64,000 nt of DNA from an uncultured Flavobacteriales bacterium (GTDB lineage: Bacteria; Bacteroidota; Bacteroidia; Flavobacteriales_E; Vicingaceae): contig CAJQOH010000022.1 of the NCBI GenBank assembly GCA_905479915.1, positions 1-64,000 on the forward strand, read 5' to 3'. How positions within the stretch are numbered: position 1 is the stretch's first letter; each line of letters opens with the position of its first letter. Positions 18,793 to 27,667 of the stretch are shown piece after piece. The notes under the pieces were generated by a model. The model saw only the letters and a program-made list of their open reading frames with translations. It was not told the DNA's origin and searched no databases. Both the position numbers and the translations under genes were made by a program.

Positions 18793-19434
18793 TTATTTTT
18801 TTCTTACGATCATTAATCCATCTCTAATTGGGAACAATACATTTTGGACTCTGTCATCATTATTAACTTTTTCTGAGTAGTCTATCAGAGCAATTGTATC
18901 GGGATCAAGCGTTTCTTTTGCTTCAGTTACTTTTCCGCTCCAGAGTACATTGTCTGCTATTATATATCCGCCAGAATTAACTTGATCAAAAACTAGGTCA
19001 TAATAATTAGAGTAGTTGATCTTATCTGCATCTATAAAAACGAGGTCTATAGGTTCTTTTAAGGTTGGAATAATTTCTACTGCGTTTCCAATATGATTAA
19101 TGATAGTGTCTTTTAAGTTAGATTTTTCGATATAGTTGTTTACCATAGATTCGAGTTCTTCATTAATATCTATGGTGTGAATTTTTCCGCCTTTCTGTAG
19201 GCCTTCGGCCATGCATATTGCAGAATATCCCGTGTATGTTCCTATTTCTAAAACAGTTTTAGGATTAATCATATGGGTAAGCATGCTTAAAACTCTTCCT
19301 TGTAAATGTCCTGAGAGCATTCTCGGAATTAGTACTTTTTCCCAAGTTTCATGGTTGAGATTTGCTAAGATTTCAGGTTCTTTTTCGGTGTTTTTTAGAA
19401 CAAAGTTTTCTATTTCTTCAGGTAAAAAATCCAT
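18793..19434 (-). CDS. O-methyltransferase (class I, family 3)
   Basis: SAM-dependent methyltransferase of the caffeoyl-CoA/catechol O-methyltransferase type (213 aa). SAM-binding motif I is VLEIGTYTGYSAICMAE (about residue 60-76). An acidic residue after strand 2 (HTIDINEE) and the metal-binding segment VFIDADKINYSNYYD follow, then ADNVLWSGKV. Family members methylate catechol-like hydroxyls with Mg2+; the substrate here is unknown. It sits 5 bp downstream of the M16 peptidase gene and is probably cotranscribed with it. Confidence 0.9.
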   Translation of the reverse strand: MDFLPEEIENFVLKNTEKEPEILANLNHETWEKVLIPRMLSGHLQGRVLSMLTHMINPKTVLEIGTYTGYSAICMAEGLQKGGKIHTIDINEELESMVNNYIEKSNLKDTIINHIGNAVEIIPTLKEPIDLVFIDADKINYSNYYDLVFDQVNSGGYIIADNVLWSGKVTEAKETLDPDTIALIDYSEKVNNDDRVQNVLFPIRDGLMIVRKK

Positions 19435-19439
19435 AATTT

Positions 19440-20666
19440 TTAATTTGGTGAGAATGTTAAACTGCTTAATTGTTTAGTGTCAAAAACTTCATTTGCTATT
19501 CCTAAAATTTCTTCTTGAGTAATCATCATAATTTTAGCGTGTGTTTCTTGAAGAGAGTCAATTTTGTTGTAGAGTAACAAGCTTTTTCCCATGCCTAACA
19601 TGATGTTGCAATTGTTTTCTTCTGATAATGTTATTTGGCCAATTATTTGTTGTTTGGCTTTTTTGAGTTGAGCAGAAGTCATCTTTTTTTCTCGTAAAAC
19701 TTTAAGTTCTTTATGAACTAATTTTATACTTTTTTCAATGTGTTTTTGATCTGTACCTAAGTAAATGTAAAATAGCCCTGTATCTGAGAAAGCCGTATAT
19801 GAGGATTCGATATTGTAGGTAAACCCATATTTCTCTCTAATCCCCATATTTAATCTACTATTCATTGCCGGACCACCTAAAATATTGTTTAACAGTATAA
19901 AGCCATTTTTGTGTTTATGATGCGCTCCGTAAGCAATATTTCCAGTAATGTAATGGGTTTGATAAATGTCTTTTTTAATTTCTTTTTGGATGGTTTTGTA
20001 GTTGGTGAATGGGGCTCTTTTCTTGTTGGTTGTTTTTTCAGGGATTTCGTTCAGGTGTTTTTTACAGAGTTTTTCAATTTTTTTAAATGGAAAATCTCCT
20101 ACAACACTAAATATAATTTCGTTAGTGAGGTAATCGTTTTTTATAAATTCTAATATCTGTTTTCTATTGATTTTCTTAACACTTTCAGTCGTGCCCAATA
20201 TGTTCATTCCTAATGGATGATCTTTAAAGATAAGTTCCTCAAAATCATCATAAATTTGTTCGTAAGGGCTGTCTTGATAGGAGTTGATCTCGTCAATAAT
20301 TACATCCTTTTCTTTTTTAAGTTCATTTTCTGGATAGGTGGAGTTGAAAAGAATGTCGGTTAATAACTCCAATGCTCTTTCTAGATGTTGTTTTGTAAAG
20401 GAAGCATAAATGCTAGTTTGCTCTTTGGTAGTAAATGCGTTTATTTCTCCACCAACATTGTCTATGCGATTTAATATGTGATGAGATTTTCGTTTAGAAG
20501 TTCCTTTGAAAATGGCATGCTCTATAAAGTGAGTGATTCCATTTTCTATAGTTTTTTCATCTCTAGACCCTGTTTTAACGATAAAACCGCAATGTGCAAC
20601 TTCACTTTTTACAGGTTTGTGAATAATTCTAATTCCATTTTTAAGCTCTAAAAAATTATACTCCAT
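19440..20666 (-). CDS. M16 family zinc metallopeptidase
   Basis: Insulinase-like peptidase (408 aa). The inverted zinc motif HxxEH is present at residues 46-50 (HFIEH), and the third zinc ligand is probably E126 in DVIIDEINSYQDSPYEQ. The C-terminal half carries the substrate-binding GGPAMNSRLNMGIREKYGFTYN region. So it is a catalytically complete single-chain processing-peptidase-type enzyme. No signal peptide is seen, suggesting a cytoplasmic location. It leads a minus-strand run with the O-methyltransferase and DUF3817 genes. Confidence 0.92.
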   Translation of the reverse strand: MEYNFLELKNGIRIIHKPVKSEVAHCGFIVKTGSRDEKTIENGITHFIEHAIFKGTSKRKSHHILNRIDNVGGEINAFTTKEQTSIYASFTKQHLERALELLTDILFNSTYPENELKKEKDVIIDEINSYQDSPYEQIYDDFEELIFKDHPLGMNILGTTESVKKINRKQILEFIKNDYLTNEIIFSVVGDFPFKKIEKLCKKHLNEIPEKTTNKKRAPFTNYKTIQKEIKKDIYQTHYITGNIAYGAHHKHKNGFILLNNILGGPAMNSRLNMGIREKYGFTYNIESSYTAFSDTGLFYIYLGTDQKHIEKSIKLVHKELKVLREKKMTSAQLKKAKQQIIGQITLSEENNCNIMLGMGKSLLLYNKIDSLQETHAKIMMITQEEILGIANEVFDTKQLSSLTFSPN

Positions 20667-20819
20667 CCCTTGTTATTACACGATTTTTTGACAAATATAA
20701 GTTACTAAAATTGAAAGCAGTGTTAATAACTAAGTTAATAACTGTAAAATGTGTTAATAACTAAGATTGCTTATTTAATATATTTTAGCTTCGATTTAAT
20801 CTATAAATCTGGTTTTAAA

Positions 20820-23800
20820 ATGCTTATGCGAAAATATACAATAGGATTATTGTTAACAATTTTGATTGTTAATTCTGCTTATTCTCAAGAAAAAATTTCA
20901 AGTAAAGAAGAGAAACAATTGCTTGAAAAAGCAGAGTTTTATTATGAAGATGAGGAAAGTAAAAATATTCCTAAAGCATTAAAAATATTTGAGAAACTAT
21001 CTAATAATAAACCAACAGACCCTTATTATAAACTAATGAAAGGGATTTGTTGTTCTTACTTTAAAAATAGAAAACAAGATGCGTTAAAAACGTTGTTAGA
21101 GGTAAAGGAGGAGAATGCAGAGTTTAATGAGGTCAATTTTTATCTAGGAAGAGCATATGCTGTTAATAATAGGTTTGATGATGCTGTTATGGCTTATCAA
21201 GATTATATAGCTGTAGATGGTGTTTTGGATGAGCAAAAAGCAATTGCTCGTCAAAATATAATATACTGTGAAAATGCTAAAATTTATTTGCAGGATAGTT
21301 TAGCTGTTGAGATTAATAATATTGGATCACCTATTAATACAGAGCATTCTGAATATGTTCCTGTTATTACTCCTGATGAATCTATGATGATATTTACTTA
21401 TTCGGGAGATAAGAGTAAAGGTGGTTTGTTGGGGCCTACTGGAAAGCCAGATCCTGATGGGAGTTATTATGAAGATATAATGGTTTCATATAGGTTGGGT
21501 GAAGATTGGTTGGAGCCAGAGAGTATTGCGGATAATATTAATACGGTAGGACATGATGCAAGTATAGCATTGTCTGTTGATGGTCAGATGCTTTTTGTTT
21601 ACAAACAAACTAAGGCAGATAATGGAGATATCTATTATAGTAATTTAATAGGGGAAGACTGGAGTAAGCCAGAAAAATTGAAAGGAGAAATAAATACATC
21701 AGAGTGGGAAGGAAGTGCTACTTTAACGAGTGATGGTAAAACGATTTATTTTGCTAGTGAGAGAGAAGGTGGATTTGGAGGTAGGGATTTGTATTCTTCA
21801 ACATTGCAGCCAGATAATTCTTGGGGAGAAATTAAAAATTTAGGGCCAGTAATAAATACTCGGTTTGATGATGATGCGCCTTTTATACATCCGGATAGAA
21901 AAACAATGTATTTTAGTTCAAAAGGACATAATAGTATGGGAGGGTATGATATCTTTTATACGTATCTTACGGATGAAGGTTGGGATGAGCCAGAAAATGT
22001 TAAGTATCCGGTAAATACAATTGATGATGATCGATATTATGTATTGTCAGCAGATGCTAAAACAGGTTATTATTCTACTTCGGGAAGAAGTGAATTGGGT
22101 ACTCACGATATTTATACGGTTAGCCCTGGGCATTTTGGGAAAAGACCAATACTTGCTTTAATTGTTGGTGTAACTCAAGCAGATGGGACACCTCAGGAAG
22201 CTGATATTACTGTTACAAATGATAAGACTGGAGAATTAGAAGGTAAGTTTAAATCAAACTCTACGAGTGGAAAGTATATGTTGGCATTAACCCCTGGTAA
22301 TAAATATAAGATTGCTATTGAGGTTGAGGGTTATGAAACAAAAATCGATTATATTGATGTGGAGTCTTTGGCTACTTATGTTGAGGTTGAACATGATTTT
22401 AATGTTTATTCAGAAAAAAATGTTGTTGGAATATCTGATGATTTGGATCCATTACAAGGGAAGATTGATAATCAGATAGAAAAGTATAAGAAAGAAAATA
22501 CAAAAGAAGGTTATGAGGAGATGATTCATTCTAAAATTTTGAATGAAAGAGGTGAAGAAAAAATTGCAGGAGTTCAATATTTTTTAGATGCTGATTGTAT
22601 TGATTCTGCTAATACTGATGCTGAAATATTGGCTAAAATTAATAGTGTTAAATATCCAGATGGTACAACTAAAAGCATTATAGGTCCTTTTGAAACCTTG
22701 TTAGCTTCAGAAATTGCTAAAGAGGAAATGGTTTCTAAAAATGAAAGTTGTAATGAGTTAGAGGTTAAGGTGAATGATAATGGGGTGGAAAAATCATTTA
22801 AACAGTTTTATAACGAGGAATATACTAAGACGGATTTTTCTGATAAAAACATTCATGATGAGTTGACTAATGCGGATACGACTCAGGTTGCCGAAGAGAA
22901 TGATGGTAGCGCTATTAATTTAGAAGAGGTTACAGATGTGGATCTTACTAATGAGAGTTTGGCAGATGCAGAAGGTAAAACAATTACTGGTTTAACTTTT
23001 AAGGTTGAGGTTGGAGCAGTAAAAGATACCAATGATTTTAAATTGCAATACTTGGAGAAGTATGGGAAGGTAACTGCTAAAACTTATCCTGATGGAATGA
23101 CTCGTTATACATTTGGGCCATTTAAAACGCTTAAGGCAGCGGAGGATTTTAAGCAAATGTTAGCGGAAAAGGAAGAGGCGCAAAAAGATGCTTTTGTTAC
23201 TGTGTTTGTTTTTGGTCAAGACAAGAAGGTTGACGATATTGAAGATAAGCAGCGTGAAGAGTTGGGTATTCCTTTAAAAGAACCTGTAGAAGAGGTTGTT
23301 GTGGTTGAAGAGCCAGTAGTTGAAGAGCCAGTAGTTGAAGAGGTTTCTGTTGTTGAGGAGGTTGCAGTTGTTGAAGAACCTGTAGTTGAAGAGCCAGTAG
23401 TGGAGGAGGTTCCGGTTCCTGTGGTAGAAGATGTTTTAAAGGAGCCATGTGGAACAGTAGGGATGATAGATTTTTCATGGTTTGTGGGTAAGGATTTGAA
23501 TGATAAAGAAGTGTATAATAAATTGATTGCAACAGGAGGTAATTCTTGTGCTGAAGGATTAGAGTTTAAGGTTCAGATAGCTGCTTATCGTTTTCCGAAA
23601 AATTATAAATGGGATCATTTGAAGCAATATGGAGACCCTTTAGTTTTAGGTTATCCTGATGGAATTACAAGGTTTACACAGGGTAGTTATGTTACAATGT
23701 CTGAAGCAGAAGTGTTAAGACAAAAAATAATTAAATCTGGACAAAAAGATGCTTGGATAACGCCATTTTATAATGGTAAAAGAATGCTCTTAGAAGAGTT

Positions 23801-23837
23801 GATTAAGGTTAATTTTTATGGTAAGAGTGTGAACTAG
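20820..23837 (+). CDS. TPR-PD40 envelope protein with SPOR-like C-terminal modules
   Basis: Predicted periplasmic or outer-membrane-associated protein (about 1005 aa). It has a signal peptide (MRKYTIGLLLTILIVNSAYS), TPRs (about 30-160) and a PD40/WD40-like propeller (about 175-440, with SGDKSKGG, ASEREGGFGGRDLY and SSKGHNSMGGYDIFY). A carboxypeptidase-like domain (about 450-540) follows. Three SPOR-like segments then occur (about 575-640, 720-800 and 910-990), each with a YPDGxT(R/K) hairpin. A VEEP-rich linker separates the last two. PorE-type T9SS/gliding proteins have the same front half but end in OmpA. SPOR domains bind denuded peptidoglycan, so cell-wall anchoring is likely (inference). 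ATG at 20820 is chosen over the upstream GTG at 20751 because it begins the signal peptide. Confidence 0.8.
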   Translation: MLMRKYTIGLLLTILIVNSAYSQEKISSKEEKQLLEKAEFYYEDEESKNIPKALKIFEKLSNNKPTDPYYKLMKGICCSYFKNRKQDALKTLLEVKEENAEFNEVNFYLGRAYAVNNRFDDAVMAYQDYIAVDGVLDEQKAIARQNIIYCENAKIYLQDSLAVEINNIGSPINTEHSEYVPVITPDESMMIFTYSGDKSKGGLLGPTGKPDPDGSYYEDIMVSYRLGEDWLEPESIADNINTVGHDASIALSVDGQMLFVYKQTKADNGDIYYSNLIGEDWSKPEKLKGEINTSEWEGSATLTSDGKTIYFASEREGGFGGRDLYSSTLQPDNSWGEIKNLGPVINTRFDDDAPFIHPDRKTMYFSSKGHNSMGGYDIFYTYLTDEGWDEPENVKYPVNTIDDDRYYVLSADAKTGYYSTSGRSELGTHDIYTVSPGHFGKRPILALIVGVTQADGTPQEADITVTNDKTGELEGKFKSNSTSGKYMLALTPGNKYKIAIEVEGYETKIDYIDVESLATYVEVEHDFNVYSEKNVVGISDDLDPLQGKIDNQIEKYKKENTKEGYEEMIHSKILNERGEEKIAGVQYFLDADCIDSANTDAEILAKINSVKYPDGTTKSIIGPFETLLASEIAKEEMVSKNESCNELEVKVNDNGVEKSFKQFYNEEYTKTDFSDKNIHDELTNADTTQVAEENDGSAINLEEVTDVDLTNESLADAEGKTITGLTFKVEVGAVKDTNDFKLQYLEKYGKVTAKTYPDGMTRYTFGPFKTLKAAEDFKQMLAEKEEAQKDAFVTVFVFGQDKKVDDIEDKQREELGIPLKEPVEEVVVVEEPVVEEPVVEEVSVVEEVAVVEEPVVEEPVVEEVPVPVVEDVLKEPCGTVGMIDFSWFVGKDLNDKEVYNKLIATGGNSCAEGLEFKVQIAAYRFPKNYKWDHLKQYGDPLVLGYPDGITRFTQGSYVTMSEAEVLRQKIIKSGQKDAWITPFYNGKRMLLEELIKVNFYGKSVN

Positions 23838-23842
23838 AAAAG

Positions 23843-23866
23843 GGTCGCCTTCGGGCGGCCTTTTTT
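23843..23866 (+). terminator. Rho-independent terminator
   Basis: A GC-rich 7-bp stem (23843-23849 with 23854-23860), a TTCG tetraloop and six T directly after, just past the SPOR-like protein gene. Confidence 0.95.
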
Positions 23867-23920
23867 GTTGGTTTAAATTGTAGATTAAATATCATCTTTT
23901 TTTTTCGGTATAAAATTTGA

Positions 23921-23928
23921 TAATTTTG
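23921..23928 (+). promoter_or_regulatory. Putative -7 element for the OmpA-like gene
   Basis: TAATTTTG fits TAnnTTTG and lies 15 bp before the ATG, downstream of the terminator. The -33 region is a T-rich tract with no clear TTG. Confidence 0.45.
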
Positions 23929-23943
23929 CATTAAAATAATATT

Positions 23944-25131
23944 ATGAAGAATACATTGCTAATTATATTTTCCCTGATTACTCTTGTCGGGATTGCTCAA
24001 ACTAACCTGGTTCCAAACCCTACGTTTGAAAAAATTGAAAAAAAGATAAAGTATAAAGGTGAAATTAAGGTTGCTACCCCTTGGGTTTCGCCTACACTTG
24101 CTCTTGCAGATTTGTATGTTGAGAAAACTAAGAATTATGATATTTCAGTTCCAGAAAATTCTTACGGAGAAGAGAAGCCTATGAAAGGTTCTGGTTATGC
24201 AGGGATTGTTGCGTATAGCTATAAGAACAAAACTCCTAGAAGTTATTTGCAGGTTCAATTAACGGAAAAACTAAAGGAAGGTGAAGAGTATTGTGTGCAG
24301 TTTCATGTTAGTTTAGCTGATTTATCAAAGTTTGCTTGTAACCACCTTGGTGTTGCTGTTACTGGATCAGCAGTAACGGCTAATAATTCTGATGTGTTAA
24401 AAGTTGGGGAATTTATAGAGAGTAGGAAATTAACAATTTACGAAACACAGTTTTATTGGACTCCAGTATGTGGTGTTTATAAGGCTAAAGGTGGTGAGGA
24501 ATACTTGACTATAGGGAACTTTACGGATGATGCGGAAGTTGGTTATAAAAAAGTAAAGAGACCAAAAGGTTTTACAAAGCCGCAAATAAATGATGCTTAC
24601 TATTATATAGATAATGTTTCTGTTATTGCTAGAAAGGATGTTAAAAAATGTGATTGTGATGTGACTCCAGGTATGGAGAATGTGAAAACTGTAAGGAAGG
24701 ATTTTAGTAGTGATAAGAGTGTTAATACTACAACGGTTAAGATTATTAATACTGATGGTTCAACTGAGGTGGATAAGGAGGTTGCCGGAATTCCTAGTGT
24801 TGCTGAAGATGGAAAGGTTGATGGGATGAGGATTATGTTTGGTGAAGGTGAATTTTCGGCAAAGGAGTCATTAGCTAAGTTGGATCAAGTTGTAGTTTAT
24901 CTTGATGAAAATATTGATGAAAAGATCAAGTTGTCTGGTTTTATAGATGAATCTGAAAGTGCAGTTGAAAAATTGGCTGGAAAAAGAGTAGGTGCAGTCT
25001 ATAAGTATTTAATATCTAAGGGTGTTAAAAAGGAGAGGATTGAAAGAGAAATTGTTGGTGTAGGATCTCCAATTGATAAAAAAGATGTTAAAAAGAATAT
25101 GAGGGTAGAGATTGCTGTTCTTCCTATCTAG
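23944..25131 (+). CDS. OmpA-family envelope protein with novel N-terminal domain
   Basis: Predicted outer-membrane or periplasmic protein (395 aa). The signal peptide ends GIAQ. The N-terminal 200 residues (LVPNPTFEK, then SYLQVQLTEKLKEGEEYCVQFHVSL, then YYIDNVSVIA) look like a carbohydrate-binding-type beta sandwich found ahead of OmpA domains in Bacteroidota. The C-terminal OmpA-like domain (about 295-395) is divergent but keeps the peptidoglycan-contacting Asp and Arg (SGFIDES and AGKRVGAVYKYL). It may tether the outer membrane to the wall. Its own terminator follows, so it looks monocistronic. Confidence 0.82.
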   Translation: MKNTLLIIFSLITLVGIAQTNLVPNPTFEKIEKKIKYKGEIKVATPWVSPTLALADLYVEKTKNYDISVPENSYGEEKPMKGSGYAGIVAYSYKNKTPRSYLQVQLTEKLKEGEEYCVQFHVSLADLSKFACNHLGVAVTGSAVTANNSDVLKVGEFIESRKLTIYETQFYWTPVCGVYKAKGGEEYLTIGNFTDDAEVGYKKVKRPKGFTKPQINDAYYYIDNVSVIARKDVKKCDCDVTPGMENVKTVRKDFSSDKSVNTTTVKIINTDGSTEVDKEVAGIPSVAEDGKVDGMRIMFGEGEFSAKESLAKLDQVVVYLDENIDEKIKLSGFIDESESAVEKLAGKRVGAVYKYLISKGVKKERIEREIVGVGSPIDKKDVKKNMRVEIAVLPI

Positions 25132-25158
25132 TTTTTTTACTAAACAAAAAGAAATATG

Positions 25159-25191
25159 ATCCCACAAGTTTTATGCTTGTGGGATTTTTTT
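25159..25191 (+). terminator. Rho-independent terminator
   Basis: A perfect 10-bp stem (25159-25168 with 25176-25185), a 7-nt loop and a run of T after it. It closes the OmpA-like gene. Confidence 0.95.
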
Positions 25192-25297
25192 ATTATCAAT
25201 TATTGGTTACACCTTGTTTTTATTTTCGGTTTGATTAAAAATTAGGGGGTGTTAATAAAAAAAAGCAACTTTTTTTAAAAACAACCCTGATTTAAAA

Positions 25298-25305
25298 TAC
25301 ATTTG
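25298..25305 (+). promoter_or_regulatory. Putative -7 element of glnN
   Basis: TACATTTG is an exact TAnnTTTG match 40 bp upstream of the glutamine synthetase ATG, leaving a leader of about 35 nt. The -33 box is not well conserved. Confidence 0.55.
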
Positions 25306-25345
25306 CATCTGATTTTATCAAAATAACCTTAAATTAATAGATAAT

Positions 25346-27532
25346 ATGTCAACTTTTAGATTTAAAGCCTTAGAAGATGTTCTTGAGAGAAAACCAAAAC
25401 ATGTTGAATTCCCTTCAGATAAAGCATCAGATTATTATGCAACAAATGTTTTCACTGAGGAAACAATGCAAGAATACCTTCCGAAAGAAGCTTATAAGAG
25501 CGTAATGAATGCTATTAATAAAGGGGTTCGTTTGGATAGAGGTATGGCAAATCAAGTTGCTTCTTCTATGAAAGACTGGGCATTGACTAAAGGTGTGACA
25601 CATTATACGCATTGGTTTCAGCCGTTAACTGGTTCAACAGCAGAAAAGCATGATTCTTTCTTTACGCCAATTAGTGGAGGTAGAGCTTTAGAACGTTTTG
25701 ATGGTGAGAATTTGGTTCAACAGGAGCCTGATGCTTCTAGTTTTCCAAATGGAGGAATTAGAAATACATTCGAGGCAAGAGGTTATACGGCTTGGGATCC
25801 TACTTCTCCAGCTTTTGTAATTGATAAAACATTGTGTATTCCAACTGTATTTATTGCTTATACAGGAGAATCTTTAGATTTTAAAATACCTTTATTGAAA
25901 GCATTAAACGCTGTAGATGATGCGGCTGTTGGTGTTTGTCAATATTTTGATAAAAATGTAAATAAAGTAAGTGCTAGTTTAGGTTGGGAGCAAGAATACT
26001 TTCTTATAGATAAGGCTTTGTATAATGCTCGACCTGATATTATGATGACAGGTAGAGCTTTGGTTGGGCATAACCCTGCTAAGGGTCAACAATTAGATGA
26101 TCATTATTTTGGTTCTATTCCTGGAAGAGCTGAAGCTTTTATGAAAGAATATGAAATAGAGGCATTGAAATTAGGAATACCTGTAACTACAAGACATAAT
26201 GAGGTAGCCCCAAATCAGTTTGAGTGTGCACCAATGTTTGAAGAAACAAACTTGGCCAACGACCATAATCTATTGTTAATGGATTTGATGGAGAAAATAG
26301 CAAGAAAACATGATTTTAGAGTGTTGTTACATGAAAAGCCATTTGGAAGTTTAAATGGATCAGGAAAACACAATAACTGGTCGTTATCTACAAATACTGG
26401 TGTAAATTTATTAGCTCCCGGTAAAAATCCAAAAACGAATCTTAGATTCTTGACTTTTCTGGTAAATACAATTAAGGCTATTTATGATAATGCTGATATT
26501 TTAAGAGCAAGTATTGCTTCTGCAGGAAATGATCATAGGTTAGGAGCAAATGAAGCACCACCTGCAATTATTTCTGTTTTTCTAGGTTCGCAATTAACAG
26601 AGATGTTAGATAAGTTAGAAAAAAATGTTAAAGCTGGAAAAATGACTCCAGAAGATAAAACGGAATTGAAATTAAGTATTGGTAAGATTCCTCAGATTAT
26701 GTTGGATAATACTGATCGAAATAGAACTTCACCTTTTGCTTTTACAGGAAATAAGTTTGAGTTTAGAGCAGTTGGTTCTACTGCAAATTGTGCACATTCT
26801 ATGACTGCTTTAAATGTTATTGTTGCTAAACAGTTACAAGAGTTTAAAAAATCAGTTGATGCTAGAATTGCGAAAGGATTAAAGAAAGATGAGGCAATTT
26901 TAAAAGAGCTTCAGAAGTTGATTAAAGAATCTAAAGATATTCGTTTTGAAGGAAATGGGTATGGAGAAGAATGGGTTAAAGAAGCAAAAAAGAGAGGTTT
27001 ATCTAATTTAAAAGATACGCCTAGTGCTTTGAAGGTAATGGTTCAAAAAGAAACAAAAAAATTATTTGGAGACTTAGGAGTGCTTTCTGAAGTAGAATTA
27101 GACGCTAGGTATGAGATTGAACTTGAAAATTATATCATGAAGCTTCAAATAGAATCGAGAACACTTGGTGATATTGCTCAAAACCATATTGTTCCTACTG
27201 CAATTAAATATCAGAATGTTTTGATTGATAATGTAAAAGGGATGAGTGATATTTTTGGTAAAGATGCTAAGGACTTAGCAGCTACTCAATTACAGATTTT
27301 AAAAGATATATCTAAGCACTTAAATGCAATAAAAGAGAAGTCGGAAGCTATGTTGGCTGAGCGAAAAAAAGCAAATAAAATTGAGGATTCAGAGAAGAAA
27401 GCGATAGCATATTGTAATAAAGTGAAGCCTTATTTTGATGAAGTTAAATATCATTCAGATAAGTTAGAGATTCTAATTGATGATGAGTTATGGCCGTTGC
27501 CTAAGTTAAGAGAATTGTTGTTTACAAGATAG
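25346..27532 (+). CDS. glnN: Glutamine synthetase type III
   Basis: ATP-dependent ligation of ammonia to glutamate, the main nitrogen-assimilation step. The 728-aa length and the motifs are those of the long GSIII class typical of Bacteroidota: GWEQEYFLID (metal-binding Glu, about residue 212), RHNEVAPNQFECAP, EKPFGSLNGSGKHNNWS (ammonium/glutamate site), GNDHRLGANEAPPA and NRTSPFAFTGNKFEFRAVGS. No GlnB or regulatory gene is beside it. It stands alone between a terminator and an OmpA/PD40 gene. Confidence 0.97.
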   Translation: MSTFRFKALEDVLERKPKHVEFPSDKASDYYATNVFTEETMQEYLPKEAYKSVMNAINKGVRLDRGMANQVASSMKDWALTKGVTHYTHWFQPLTGSTAEKHDSFFTPISGGRALERFDGENLVQQEPDASSFPNGGIRNTFEARGYTAWDPTSPAFVIDKTLCIPTVFIAYTGESLDFKIPLLKALNAVDDAAVGVCQYFDKNVNKVSASLGWEQEYFLIDKALYNARPDIMMTGRALVGHNPAKGQQLDDHYFGSIPGRAEAFMKEYEIEALKLGIPVTTRHNEVAPNQFECAPMFEETNLANDHNLLLMDLMEKIARKHDFRVLLHEKPFGSLNGSGKHNNWSLSTNTGVNLLAPGKNPKTNLRFLTFLVNTIKAIYDNADILRASIASAGNDHRLGANEAPPAIISVFLGSQLTEMLDKLEKNVKAGKMTPEDKTELKLSIGKIPQIMLDNTDRNRTSPFAFTGNKFEFRAVGSTANCAHSMTALNVIVAKQLQEFKKSVDARIAKGLKKDEAILKELQKLIKESKDIRFEGNGYGEEWVKEAKKRGLSNLKDTPSALKVMVQKETKKLFGDLGVLSEVELDARYEIELENYIMKLQIESRTLGDIAQNHIVPTAIKYQNVLIDNVKGMSDIFGKDAKDLAATQLQILKDISKHLNAIKEKSEAMLAERKKANKIEDSEKKAIAYCNKVKPYFDEVKYHSDKLEILIDDELWPLPKLRELLFTR

Positions 27533-27667
27533 TTTTGTCTTAAATATGGACTTGTTTATCCCTTTAGATTCTAAGTTGAAAGAGGTTTTTTTTATCAAAC
27601 TTACTTTGATTAGTTAAAAAGATGTTTTACTTTAGCGGCTATTCAAAGAAAATTAACGTATTTGTAT

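Noticed and set aside
23197-23532. Minus-strand frame rich in Pro, Gln and Leu
   Set aside because: It is the shadow of the VEEP-repeat linker in the SPOR-like protein.
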